NCBI GenBank assembly: GCA_020425605.1
Contig: JAGQRH010000016.1
Location: 38,134 to 102,133, forward strand
Length of the DNA stretch: 64,000 nt
Origin: Planctomycetota bacterium
GTDB lineage: Bacteria > Planctomycetota > UBA8742 > UBA2392
Reading direction: 5' to 3'
Each line of letters starts with the position of its first letter. Position 1 is the first letter of the stretch. The position numbers were made by a program, and so were the translations under genes. The notes below the pieces were generated by a model. The model ran no database searches, was not told the origin of the DNA, and worked only from the letters and a program-made list of their open reading frames with translations. Shown here one piece after another: positions 7,294-15,334 of this stretch.

Positions 7294-8043
7294 ATGCGGG
7301 CGATTCTCATTCTGATGCTGCTTGGTTTGGCCCCTTTCGCGGCGGCAGAGGAGTTTACACACCCGGACTTTCGCTTCACGGTTCCGGCCGGCTTCAGCGC
7401 GTCGCCGGTCCCCAAAGATACACGCATGATTTGCGCGTACCGCCGACCGGCCAAGGGGGCGACATCCGAGACCTGGCTGTTCATTGAGCCTGTCTCCGGG
7501 ACCGTGCCGGACCGCATGGAAGATCCGTCCAAGATCTTCGTCGTCGAACTCGGGTTCAAGGTCAACAATCGCTGGATCACTGACTGGAACGGCACGCGCA
7601 TCGGGGTCGCCGAAGGGGAAATGAAAAGTACGAGTGGCGTGAATCGTCACGGGCAGCAGACGGCAACCTACGACTATCTGGCGCTTGCCTTTTTGCCGGT
7701 CCGGCCGCAGGCATTGAGGGTGTCCGTGCTGGGCAACCCGACCGACGCGCCACAGCTCAAGGAACTGCTGCTCACCACACTCGCAACTCTGCACCCGACG
7801 GCCCCCACGCCCGGCAGCGCGGCGACGCCAGCCGAAGCTGCCGACGAAGGCGCAGGCAACGGAATGATCGTCGTGCTGATTCTGGTTGCTGCCGGCCTGC
7901 TGTTTGCGGGCGGTGCGGCTTTCTTCATTCTTCGCCGACGGACGACTCCCGCTGCTCCGTTCGCATACAACCCGATGGCCAGCTCAGCACCCACCACCCA
8001 AGCGGCGGATCGCGCACCCACTGACCGCGCGCCCTGGGAATAG
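7294..8043 (+). CDS. Secreted, C-terminally membrane-anchored protein
   Basis: The 249-residue protein has a signal peptide (residues 1-18, ending near FAAAEE), an extracytoplasmic domain of about 160 residues starting FTHPDFRFTVPAGF, and one membrane segment (about 190-212). A RRR stop-transfer and a Pro/Ala/Thr-rich cytoplasmic tail follow. I start at ATG 7294 (GGGAG upstream) rather than an in-frame GTG at 7270. The domain resembles small proteins that begin with a short predicted fold before a membrane anchor, but I recognise no family. It shares topology with the next gene. Confidence 0.75.
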   Translation: MRAILILMLLGLAPFAAAEEFTHPDFRFTVPAGFSASPVPKDTRMICAYRRPAKGATSETWLFIEPVSGTVPDRMEDPSKIFVVELGFKVNNRWITDWNGTRIGVAEGEMKSTSGVNRHGQQTATYDYLALAFLPVRPQALRVSVLGNPTDAPQLKELLLTTLATLHPTAPTPGSAATPAEAADEGAGNGMIVVLILVAAGLLFAGGAAFFILRRRTTPAAPFAYNPMASSAPTTQAADRAPTDRAPWE

Positions 8044-8116
8044 CCGGCGCATCCGCGGGCGCGACGTGTCGCATCAGGTGTGCTATCATGCATTTCAGTC
8101 ACTTGGAGCCTGCACG

Positions 8117-9097
8117 ATGAGAATTGCTTCGCGCTCACTCCTTTGCCTGGTGCTGGCAGCAGCATGCAGCAGCACTGTCTGGGCGATCGATGTCGGCCAA
8201 CCTGCGCCTGACTTCAGCTTTCGCGAAACCTGGAACATGCCCGCTGGAAAGACGCGCCTAAGCAGCTTCCGCGGCACGGTCGTGCTGCTCGAGTGCTGGG
8301 CAAGCTGGTGCGGCCCATGCCGCCAGATTGTTCCGCACATGAATGAGATTGCTGCCGTGTACATACCTCAGGGCCTCAGCATCGTCTCGGTCAGCGATGA
8401 AGATTCTTCAACCATCAAGAGGTTCATGCGCGATCAGGGCATCGAATACCCGGTCGCCGAGGCAAAGCACGTCCTGGACATGTTCGGGCGCGACACGATC
8501 CCCAGTGCATGGCTGATCGACGTCAACGGCATTGTGATGTGGGAAGGCCACCCCGGCGAATTGAACTCCGCCGACATTGCTTCTGCCCTTGAGCGGGGCA
8601 GAGGCGCGGCCGTTCCCGGCACCCCGACCCCCGCCGGTATTGAAGAATCAAACTGGTGGATCTGGCTGATTGTCGTGCCCGCCCTGCTGTTTGCGGGTGC
8701 CATGGGCTGGTTTGTCTGGAGTACGCGAGACAGGTCGGTCCAACCGGCCATGACGAGCCTGTACCAGGCCCCGCCCGGTGGACCGCAGTATCCGCCGCAA
8801 TCACCGGCCGCTCCGCCGGGTTATCCACCCCCGCAACCACAGAATCCGGCGCCCCCGCCGCCGGCCCAGTACGGTGGATATGCCGGTGCACCTCCGTTGC
8901 CGAGCCAGGTTCCTACAAGGCAGGGCACAAGCCGATACGGCCCGGACGGGCTCAGTGAAAGCCCCGGTGCCTACGCGAAACCCGCGCCACCGCCTCTGGA
9001 AGAGCGTCCATTTATCGGCCAGGATCCAGGTCAAGATGGCGGTCAGATTCCTCCGTATGACACAAACCAGAACCGACCGGGTAATCCATACCGGTAA
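8117..9097 (+). CDS. TlpA-like thioredoxin-fold protein with membrane anchor and Pro-rich tail
   Basis: The protein has 326 residues. A signal peptide (about 1-22) precedes a TlpA/AhpC-type thioredoxin domain (about 25-160) starting VGQPAPDFSF with active site WASWCGPC. A membrane segment (WWIWLIVVPALLFAGAMGWF, about 180-199) and a tail of about 120 residues very rich in Pro, Gly, Gln and Tyr follow. The domain would act outside the inner membrane as a thiol reductant or oxidant. The long tail after the membrane helix should be cytoplasmic, which is unusual for TlpA. TTGGAG lies before ATG 8117. The next-but-one gene is a second thioredoxin-like candidate. Confidence 0.85.
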   Translation: MRIASRSLLCLVLAAACSSTVWAIDVGQPAPDFSFRETWNMPAGKTRLSSFRGTVVLLECWASWCGPCRQIVPHMNEIAAVYIPQGLSIVSVSDEDSSTIKRFMRDQGIEYPVAEAKHVLDMFGRDTIPSAWLIDVNGIVMWEGHPGELNSADIASALERGRGAAVPGTPTPAGIEESNWWIWLIVVPALLFAGAMGWFVWSTRDRSVQPAMTSLYQAPPGGPQYPPQSPAAPPGYPPPQPQNPAPPPPAQYGGYAGAPPLPSQVPTRQGTSRYGPDGLSESPGAYAKPAPPPLEERPFIGQDPGQDGGQIPPYDTNQNRPGNPYR

Positions 9098-9146
9098 GTG
9101 CCCTTGTGTCCGCGCCGTCGGCGCTGATAATGCGGCCGGAGAAACG

Positions 9147-9503
9147 ATGCCCTACGACGAGAGACTGTTTGAGCGAATGCTGGACGCGCTCGAGCGCAAA
9201 GAAGGCTGGTCTGAGAAAAACATGTACGGCGGACGCGTCTGCGTCGTGAACGGCCACGCCTTCGTCGGCGCCGTCGACGGCGGGCTGATCGCGCTGTGCC
9301 CTGAGGAAGCACTCAAGAAACATCTTGAGCTCAAGCACTGCACCCCGTTCGCACAGAACGGCAAAGAGCAGCCCGGGTGGGTCAAGGTCAGCATGGATGC
9401 GCTAAAGACGGCGAAGCAGCTGTCGCGCTGGGTCGACGCCAGCTTTGTGCACGCATCCGCCTTGCCGCCCGCGAAGGCAAAACCGAAGGCGCGCAAGAAG
9501 TAG
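9147..9503 (+). CDS. TfoX N-terminal-domain protein
   Basis: The 118-residue protein matches the TfoX N-terminal domain: KNMYGGRVCVVNGHAFVGAV corresponds to the family MFGGxxFxxxGxxFA core. A WVKVSMD segment follows, and the C-terminal tail is Lys/Ala-rich. TfoX-N proteins are linked to competence regulation in Gammaproteobacteria, but stand-alone copies are common and of unknown function. ATG 9147 follows a GGAGA site. Confidence 0.8.
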   Translation: MPYDERLFERMLDALERKEGWSEKNMYGGRVCVVNGHAFVGAVDGGLIALCPEEALKKHLELKHCTPFAQNGKEQPGWVKVSMDALKTAKQLSRWVDASFVHASALPPAKAKPKARKK

Positions 9504-9540
9504 CTTGGAATAGCCTCCGCTTCCCGACTGTTTGCCCGAT

Positions 9541-10044
9541 ATGCAACGGATTCTTAACAACCTTGCGTTTGTGCTGCCGCTGCTCGTGCTGGTGAGTGTT
9601 GCAGTGTACGCCATCTGGATCCGCGAGCTTCCGAAGGCCGAGGGACACATCACCGGCGACTACGCTGCCGCCGCTGAGCTGGCAGCAGCTGGCGGAATTC
9701 CGCTTTTCGTTGCCGTCGACACCGCCCCCAGCTGATGGTCATGCCCTTCGCTGGTTCAGCGAATGGAGAAGACAGGCGCGGTCAAGGCAGCCGTAGCGGA
9801 CGACCGCATTGTCGTGGCATGCGCATACCAGGGCTACCTGGCTGACGAGTTGCTGGCGGCGTTGCCAACGGGCTTTTCGCACGTGCGCTACGTCGCCAAG
9901 TTCGTGGACGGTGTGCTGGTCGCAATTCAGCCGGGAACGCCTGAAACCGCCATCCAGCAACTGCTGGGCGTGAATGCCGCGGACGATCACAAGTCCAGCG
10001 AACAACGAACTTGCAACACGCCCACAAGCCCCGCGCGCCCCTGA
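9541..10044 (+). CDS. Candidate membrane-anchored thioredoxin-like selenoprotein (in-frame TGA at 9733-9735)
   Basis: One frame runs from ATG 9541 to TGA 10042-10044, interrupted only by TGA at codon 65. Read through, it gives 167 residues: a membrane helix (about 7-24), a strand IPLFVAVDTAPS, then U65-W-S-C68 followed by PSLVQRM. This is the strand-CxxC-helix layout of thioredoxin with selenocysteine in place of the first Cys. After it come a strand RIVVACAY and a thioredoxin-like end, VRYVAKFVDGVLVAI...TAIQQLLG. Coding character is strong on both sides of the TGA. A hairpin with a GGTTC apical loop begins 11 bases after the TGA. Alternatives: two separate small genes (9541-9735 and 9763-10044), a nonsense-mutated pseudogene, or a sequencing error. 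No sel gene is in the window, so selenocysteine use is not shown. Confidence 0.6.
9745..9766 (+). promoter_or_regulatory. Bacterial SECIS-like hairpin
   Basis: TTCGCT (9747-9752) pairs perfectly with AGCGAA (9758-9763). The 5-base loop GGTTC starts with G, as bacterial SECIS loops do. CC 9745-9746 can extend the stem with GG 9765-9766 if T9764 is bulged. The loop begins 17 bases after the TGA, inside the 16-37 range described for bacterial SECIS elements. The codons here are less GC-rich in third position than the rest of the gene, as an RNA constraint would cause. Confidence 0.55.
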
Positions 10045-10151
10045 CAAAGCTGGATGGAAGGCCCGTCGACAAGCGTTTAGATTGCGGACGCGGGATTGTT
10101 ATATTGTCCGCGGATCGCTCACTGGCTTGAAACGTATTCATGGAGTCCCCC

Positions 10152-10730
10152 ATGGCACGTTGGATCCTTCTATTCGTTGCTGGCGCCGTACTGTATGGCG
10201 CCCCACTCGCTGCCGAGACAATTACCCAATATCAGGACGACGTCTTCCTGCGCGATCACGAGACCGTTCGCTATCGAGTCGACATCGACTACGGCACAGG
10301 AACAACCGCGCAGCTGAACGTTGCCGTGCGCGGCTTCGACTGCGCCCCACGAGTGCGTATTCTCAGCAGCAGTTTCCGTGAGCTGCGCGAAGTCCGAGAC
10401 ACGGACGGTGACTGGACCGTTGAGCCGAGCATCACTGCCAACGACAGCCACGACCACTACTTCGTTGAGGTGGACGCCGCCAGCGCCTGGCACGAAGGCC
10501 TGTTCGAGGTCACGGTCACGGTGAGTGCGGATCCTGCCAACAACCCGGATGCTGACGTCAGTTTCGTGAAGTACTTCTACGACTACGAATCGGGCGATCC
10601 CTCCGACCACCACGACTGCGCGGCCGTGGCCGGCGCGAACGCGTGGCCGCTGGCGTTGCTGGCATTCCTCGGCGCGGGCGCGATCGTTGTTCGCCGTCGC
10701 CGCCTGCGCCCAGCAAGGCAGCGCGCGTGA
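10152..10730 (+). CDS. Secreted protein with MYXO-CTERM-like C-terminal tail
   Basis: The 192-residue protein has a signal peptide (1-20, cleavage near PLAAET), a beta-rich extracellular domain of about 125 residues (VRYRVDIDYGTGTTAQLNVA...), a linker rich in Asp and His (SDHHDCAAV), a hydrophobic helix (WPLALLAFLGAGAIVV) and RRRR. A Cys before a single helix and an Arg cluster resembles MYXO-CTERM/GlyGly-CTERM sorting tails. I start at ATG 10152, six bases after GGAG. Its stop overlaps the GTG of the next gene. Confidence 0.72.
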   Translation: MARWILLFVAGAVLYGAPLAAETITQYQDDVFLRDHETVRYRVDIDYGTGTTAQLNVAVRGFDCAPRVRILSSSFRELREVRDTDGDWTVEPSITANDSHDHYFVEVDAASAWHEGLFEVTVTVSADPANNPDADVSFVKYFYDYESGDPSDHHDCAAVAGANAWPLALLAFLGAGAIVVRRRRLRPARQRA

Positions 10731-11275
10731 GCAGCACGGACACCGGGGCCGCATTCCTGTCAGGCACGATCGCCCGACTTCGCGCAACCAAGGCGCTGGG
10801 GGACGGCGTGCTCGGGCAGGTGAGTGACGCGGAGTTGTTCCTGCTATCGGACGCCGAAGCCAACAGCATCGCGATCATCGTGCGCCACTTGCATGGCAAT
10901 ATGCTGTCGCGCTGGACTGACTTCCTGACCACAGACGGCGACAAGCCGACACGCCAGCGCGACCGCGAGTTTGAGCAGCCTGCCACTGATCGCAATGAGG
11001 TTCTCCGACTCTGGGAAGAAGGCTGGGCGTGCACGTTCCAAGCACTTGAGCCATTGACGCCGTCCGACGTGCTTCGCGAGGTAAGGATTCGTGGTGAGCC
11101 ACTCACGGTTCTGGACGCAATCCTCAGGCAGCTAGCACACTACAGCTATCACGTCGGGCAGATGGTGACGCTGGCACGGCAGCAGTTGGGCTCGCGCTGG
11201 CAGACGCTCAGCATCGCCCGGGGCAAGTCACAGGACTACAGGCCGGTTGAACGGGCGAGCGGCACCAAGGAATGA
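10727..11275 (+). CDS. DinB-like / DUF1572 family protein
   Basis: The 182-residue protein matches the DinB/DUF1572 four-helix family. It has VRHLHGNMLSRW in the second helix and HYSYHVGQMVTLAR near residue 147, which supply the His residues of the usual metal site. Members of this superfamily include thiol-dependent transferases, but the substrate of DUF1572 proteins is unknown. The start is a GTG overlapping the previous stop (GTGA). A shared terminator separates it from the convergent gene. Confidence 0.83.
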   Translation: MSSTDTGAAFLSGTIARLRATKALGDGVLGQVSDAELFLLSDAEANSIAIIVRHLHGNMLSRWTDFLTTDGDKPTRQRDREFEQPATDRNEVLRLWEEGWACTFQALEPLTPSDVLREVRIRGEPLTVLDAILRQLAHYSYHVGQMVTLARQQLGSRWQTLSIARGKSQDYRPVERASGTKE

Positions 11276-11303
11276 AAACCGGCGCACCCATGTGCGCCGG
11301 TTT
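11275..11303. terminator. Bidirectional intrinsic terminator
   Basis: AAACCGGCGCAC (11276-11287) pairs perfectly with 11292-11303 around CCAT. TTT lies on one side and AAAA on the other. It sits between convergent genes. Confidence 0.85.
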
Positions 11304-11322
11304 GGTGTCTCTCACTCTTGCG

Positions 11323-12720
11323 CTATTTCGCGCGGCGCAATGCGCCGAGTGCATAGCAGGTGCAAAGCACCGGGCTGTCTTCCTGCCAGTCTTCGTTATC
11401 GTTGACCCAGCTGCCGTTGCCATTCTGAAGCCCCTTCAGACGCTTGACCATGTCCTGCTTCCAGTCGTGCTTCAGGCCGCGCTCAGGCTCCTCGAGCATA
11501 TCGACGCCCATCGCATCGAGCGTCTTGGACATGCTGAGGATGTAGTAGTAGAGCCCGCGATTGTGATCGGCGGCGTCCGGGTAGCCGGGCACGCGCTCAA
11601 GCGTGTAGTTGCGCTGGATCCATCCCCAAGCAAGCTTCACGGGAACGCTGTCTTTCTTGAGGCCCGCGAACAGGTAGGCACGCAGCAGGTTGTAAGTCAT
11701 GCTGCCATAGCTGGCGAGCGTGACGGTGCCGTCTTCATTTTCCGTCGCACCGGCCTTGCTGGTCTCTTCGCTGTAGATCGAGCCGCCGTAGTTGGGGTCG
11801 CCCTTTTCGGCCATCTTGACGGGCTTGCCCTTGTACATCGCCTCGAAGCCTTCGTCCTGAACTTCGCCGGCGTTCTGGTTGCGCTTGAGGAAGGTCAGTG
11901 CGTCAGCCCAGAGCGGATCGTCTTCGGAAACACCACATGCGTGCAGCGCATCGATGGCAAAGCTGCTGGTGCTCATGTTCGACGCAGGCTTGCCCTTGCC
12001 GTGCACTGCATCGTCGATCTCTTCCTTGCTGTATGCCCAGCCGCCGAAGCCGACCTTGCTCTTTTCGTAGTCCGGCGCGGGGCCGTCGGCGTTGCCAACC
12101 TGCGACTGCTTGATGTAGTCGCGGGCCTTGGCGATCGGGTCGTTCAGCTTGCCCTTCCAGGGGCCGTCCATCTTGTTGAGCTGCGCGAACAGCGTCGCAA
12201 CGATACTCGTGATGTACACCGCACGGACGCCCTTTGCCTGTGGCATCACGTCCGCGGGCGCATAGCTGTAGCCGCCACCCGGCTCCTGCACCGAGACCAG
12301 CCAGTCAATGCTCTCCGCGATCTTGGGGTTCTTCGAGTCCCACACCTTGGTGCCGATGATCGCGTCCAGCACCATGGCAGTGTACGGGATGTTGCTCGAG
12401 TTCCTGCCCCAGCCGCCGGGAATGCCGACCTTGTTTTCGTCCATCGTCTTGTCATCGCCGTCGTACATCCCCTCGAGGTACTTCCAGGCTTTGGCGACTA
12501 CGGCGTCCCGCTCCGCGGCCGTGTCGAAACCACCGTCGTTCCCGCCGTTGTCTGTGCCACCATCCGTACCTGCGCAGGCCGTGGAGTTGTCAGCCGTAGC
12601 ATTCCCGGCCGGCGTGTTGCCCCCCGCCGGTGCGGCCGCATTGTTGCCGCCTCCACACGCAGCAAAAACCAGCGACGCTGCCAGCAAGGCAAGCATGGTC
12701 GTCATCTTGATTCGGTTCAT
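11323..12720 (-). CDS. Lipoprotein with squalene-cyclase/prenyltransferase-type repeats (first paralogue)
   Basis: The 465-residue protein has a lipoprotein-type signal ending LVFAAC and a Gly/Asn/Ala-rich linker. An alpha/alpha-toroid of QW-like repeats follows: GIPGGWGRNSSNIPYTAMVL, SMTYNLLRAYLFAGL and a final NGSWVND...CYALGALRR. Homologues are annotated as prenyltransferase/squalene oxidase repeat proteins. I see no DXDD motif of class II terpene cyclases, so it is probably a non-catalytic or unknown-substrate envelope protein. ATG 12720 is preceded by GGGAG; 62 bases separate it from the paralogous upstream gene. Confidence 0.82.
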   Translation of the reverse strand: MNRIKMTTMLALLAASLVFAACGGGNNAAAPAGGNTPAGNATADNSTACAGTDGGTDNGGNDGGFDTAAERDAVVAKAWKYLEGMYDGDDKTMDENKVGIPGGWGRNSSNIPYTAMVLDAIIGTKVWDSKNPKIAESIDWLVSVQEPGGGYSYAPADVMPQAKGVRAVYITSIVATLFAQLNKMDGPWKGKLNDPIAKARDYIKQSQVGNADGPAPDYEKSKVGFGGWAYSKEEIDDAVHGKGKPASNMSTSSFAIDALHACGVSEDDPLWADALTFLKRNQNAGEVQDEGFEAMYKGKPVKMAEKGDPNYGGSIYSEETSKAGATENEDGTVTLASYGSMTYNLLRAYLFAGLKKDSVPVKLAWGWIQRNYTLERVPGYPDAADHNRGLYYYILSMSKTLDAMGVDMLEEPERGLKHDWKQDMVKRLKGLQNGNGSWVNDNEDWQEDSPVLCTCYALGALRRAK

Positions 12721-12782
12721 CATGGCTCCCTTACACAAGTGTCCGGCCGGGATATATCCCTCGGCCACCGTCTTCAAGTTCG

Positions 12783-14105
12783 CTACTTCGTGTTGCGCAA
12801 AGCCTCAAGTGCGTAGGCGGTGCAGAGTACAGGGCTGTTTTCCTGATAGTCTGAGTTGCTGTTGACCCAGCTTCCGTCTTCGGCCTGGCGTGACTTGAGC
12901 GCGTTGACGAGGTCCTTGCGCCAGTCGTGCTTGAGCCCGCGTTCGGGCTCCTCGACTGAGTCTTCACCGAGTGCATTCAGCGTCTTGCCCATGCTCATGT
13001 AGTAGTAGTAAAGGCCCTTTTCATAGTCCTTCTCATCACGAAGGCCGGGTACGCGCTCGACAGTGTAGTTGCGCTGGATCCATCCCATGGCGAGCTTGAC
13101 GGGCACGCTGTCTTTCTCGAGGCCCGCGAACAGGTATGCGCGAAGGAGGTTATAGGTCATCGTCCCGTAGCTGAAGAAGGTAACGGTTCCGTCCTCGTTT
13201 TCCTCTTCGCCGCTGCTGCTGCCCTCGGCGTAGCTGGCGCCGCCGTAGTCGGGACTGTCCTTGGCCGCCGGCTTGACCTTGCGGCCTTTGCTGTCTGTGG
13301 CCTGCCAGCCCTCATCCTGAACTTCGCCGGCGTTCTGGTTGCGCTTGAGGAACTTCAGTGCGCGCTGCCACATTTCGTCGTCTTCTTTGACTCCGCAGGC
13401 GTGCAGGGCGTCGATCGCGAAGCTGCTGGTGCTCATGTTCGAAGCGGGCTTCTTGCCCTGGCCGATCTCTTCTTTGCTGTATGCCCAGCCGCCGTAGCCG
13501 GGCTTGCCTTCTTCATAGTCTTTGGCGGCGCCCTCCGGATTGCCGACTTGCGCCTGCTTGAGGTAATCGCGCGCCTTGGCGATGTTGTCGTTCAGCTTGC
13601 CCTTCCATGCGCCGTCGGTGTTCAGCTCGGCCATCAGGCCCGCGACAATGCCCGTCACGTAGACTGCGTACATGCCCTTGGCCTGCGGCACACCCGGCAT
13701 GAAGCTCCAGTCGCCGCCTGCTTCCTGCGACTCGACCAGCCAATTCACGCTGTCCTTGAACATGGCCTCGTCGTCAGACCAGACTTCCGTGCCGTGCAGT
13801 GCCTGCAGCACCAGCGCGGTGTATGGCGTGTTCATCGACTTGGGGCCCCAGCCGGCCTTGATCTGCGCGCGGTCTTCACGCGGGGCGGGCTTGTTGTACA
13901 TGGTCTTGAGGTAGCCCCAAGCCCCTTCAAGCGCCTGCTTGCGCAGCGCACCGGGGTTCGGCTCGGATTCCTTTTCGCCACCCTTGTCCTGCAACAGAAT
14001 GGACTTGGAGACCGTGTTGGCGTCGGCATGAACTGGCGACACGGCCAAACCAAGCGCAAAAGCACCCGCGCCCAGCGCGAGTACCACTCCCGGAAGTTTC
14101 GTCAT
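12783..14105 (-). CDS. Secreted squalene-cyclase/prenyltransferase-type repeat protein (second paralogue)
   Basis: The 440-residue protein is closely related along its length to the product of 11323-12720: shared KARDYLKQAQVGN, GGWAYSKEEI, SNMSTSSFAIDALHACGV, FLKRNQNAGEVQDEG and GLKHDW motifs. It has a Sec signal peptide (ending SPVHADA) instead of a lipobox. The QW-like C-terminal repeat DGSWVNSNSDYQE is intact and no DXDD motif is seen. AAGGAG lies 5 bases before ATG 14105. A recent tandem duplication producing one soluble and one lipid-anchored version is the simplest reading. Confidence 0.82.
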   Translation of the reverse strand: MTKLPGVVLALGAGAFALGLAVSPVHADANTVSKSILLQDKGGEKESEPNPGALRKQALEGAWGYLKTMYNKPAPREDRAQIKAGWGPKSMNTPYTALVLQALHGTEVWSDDEAMFKDSVNWLVESQEAGGDWSFMPGVPQAKGMYAVYVTGIVAGLMAELNTDGAWKGKLNDNIAKARDYLKQAQVGNPEGAAKDYEEGKPGYGGWAYSKEEIGQGKKPASNMSTSSFAIDALHACGVKEDDEMWQRALKFLKRNQNAGEVQDEGWQATDSKGRKVKPAAKDSPDYGGASYAEGSSSGEEENEDGTVTFFSYGTMTYNLLRAYLFAGLEKDSVPVKLAMGWIQRNYTVERVPGLRDEKDYEKGLYYYYMSMGKTLNALGEDSVEEPERGLKHDWRKDLVNALKSRQAEDGSWVNSNSDYQENSPVLCTAYALEALRNTK

Positions 14106-14160
14106 CTTCGCTCCTTGGGCCCTTGTTATGTCTGTTCCGTCCCTGTTTGCCTTCTGACTG

Positions 14161-14730
14161 TCAAAATCCTGCATCATCTACCGCATCGCGGGCCAGACTC
14201 TCGGTGAAAATCTGCAGCCTCGCCTCGATGAACCGCTGCTCACCCAGCGCCCCGGCTTCGTCGGGTGCCATGTCGAGCAGTTGGAACTCACGATCTGAAG
14301 TTCCTCGGCCAACCTCGACCTGCGTCTTGGCGTCCACCAAGACGACCGCCATGGCCATGCGAATGTTTCCGGTCTGGCGCAACTCGGTCATGTCGAACAG
14401 CGTGATGGCCGAGTGAACCTCGTACCTGGGCCCCGAATTGAATCGGCTCTCTTCGCCATCCAGCTCAACTCGGTAGCCCAATTCATCGAGGCGCGCATAC
14501 ACGGCCGCCTCGGCCAGCAACGCAATGTCTACTTCATCGACGTCCAGCCCGGCCACTTCTCCGCCTGCGTCGCCGAGATAGATCTCCGGCACCTTCAGCG
14601 TGACGCCCGACAGGTTCTTGACCGGCTTCACGACCATCGTGTCCGCCGAGAATATGCCGGCTTCCACGTCGAGTTGCTTCGAGGCGCAGGCGGTGAACAG
14701 CATCGCAATCATGATCAGGCTAAAGCGCAT
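14161..14730 (-). CDS. Small lipoprotein of unknown function
   Basis: The 189-residue protein begins MRFSLIMIAMLFTACASK, a lipoprotein signal with the modified Cys at about residue 15. The mature part has alternating strands and helices (TMVVKPVKNLSGVTLKVPEIY, LLAEAAVYARLDELGYRV), a layout reminiscent of outer-membrane assembly lipoproteins with a TolB-N-like fold. No family is certain. It overlaps the upstream gene's end by 11 bases. Confidence 0.68.
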   Translation of the reverse strand: MRFSLIMIAMLFTACASKQLDVEAGIFSADTMVVKPVKNLSGVTLKVPEIYLGDAGGEVAGLDVDEVDIALLAEAAVYARLDELGYRVELDGEESRFNSGPRYEVHSAITLFDMTELRQTGNIRMAMAVVLVDAKTQVEVGRGTSDREFQLLDMAPDEAGALGEQRFIEARLQIFTESLARDAVDDAGF

Positions 14731-15298
14731 CGGTCAGTTCCTCGCCGGTCAGGACGCGCTGCAGGATACCGGCGATTTCCAGGATGCCCACGCAGGTTTT
14801 CGCCAGATTGAAGCCGCGCGCGAGCAACACCGGGCGGTCCATCGGGTGCGCGTTCTGCGGCGCAGCACGCCCGTCAGCCAGTGCCCAAACGGAGAGTACC
14901 ACAAGCGGGCCATCGATTCGGGCTGCTTCCGAGTCCAGCGCCTTGAGCCCGGCCGGAATGTCCTCGGTCAGCGCCAGAGTTCGCCAGACAAGGCGAGGTT
15001 GTTTCGCAAATGTCCGCCACTCAGGGCGCATTGCGTATGCGGGCTCGACCTGTGCCGGTATGTCGGCCGACAGCCAGAACGGCTGCCCCCGCCCGCCGGA
15101 AATGAACTCGGGTAGCATGCCCGTAAAGAGAGAGGCTTCAAGCTGTTGTGCCGACGCGCCGTCAACCACGACCACAGTGGCGGCCGAATGAATGCGCGCA
15201 ATCTTAGACAGGTTGGGCAGCACGCCATCATGCTCAGTCAGCATGCGCGCGCTGAGCCCGGGAACACTGAGCACGGTTATGGAAAGCGGCTCCGGCAT
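14720..15298 (-). CDS. Alkaline-phosphatase-superfamily-like short protein
   Basis: The 192-residue protein opens LSITVLSVPGLSARML with VLPNLSKIA, then ASLFTGMLPEFISGG. This matches the start of type I phosphodiesterase/alkaline phosphatase-like proteins (GLxxxM...PNLxxL...TSLxTGxxPxxHG). The Asp metal ligand expected in the first strand and the later DxxH ligand sites are not seen, and the protein is less than half the normal length. It may be a degenerate or non-catalytic relative. It overlaps the lipoprotein gene. Confidence 0.55.
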   Translation of the reverse strand: MPEPLSITVLSVPGLSARMLTEHDGVLPNLSKIARIHSAATVVVVDGASAQQLEASLFTGMLPEFISGGRGQPFWLSADIPAQVEPAYAMRPEWRTFAKQPRLVWRTLALTEDIPAGLKALDSEAARIDGPLVVLSVWALADGRAAPQNAHPMDRPVLLARGFNLAKTCVGILEIAGILQRVLTGEELTDAL

Positions 15299-15334
15299 GA
15301 ATGCGTTATGCCAGCACGGCCGCGCCAGGGAAGA

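Noticed and set aside
5366..7294. 642-codon minus-strand open frame opposite the acyl-CoA carboxylase gene
   Set aside because: It is His/Val/Ala-rich antisense shadow of a GC-rich gene, with no motif; the plus-strand frame carries all conserved motifs.
11272..12816. 514-codon plus-strand open frame opposite the first cyclase-fold gene
   Set aside because: Antisense shadow; it also runs across the terminator at 11276-11303 and into the next gene.
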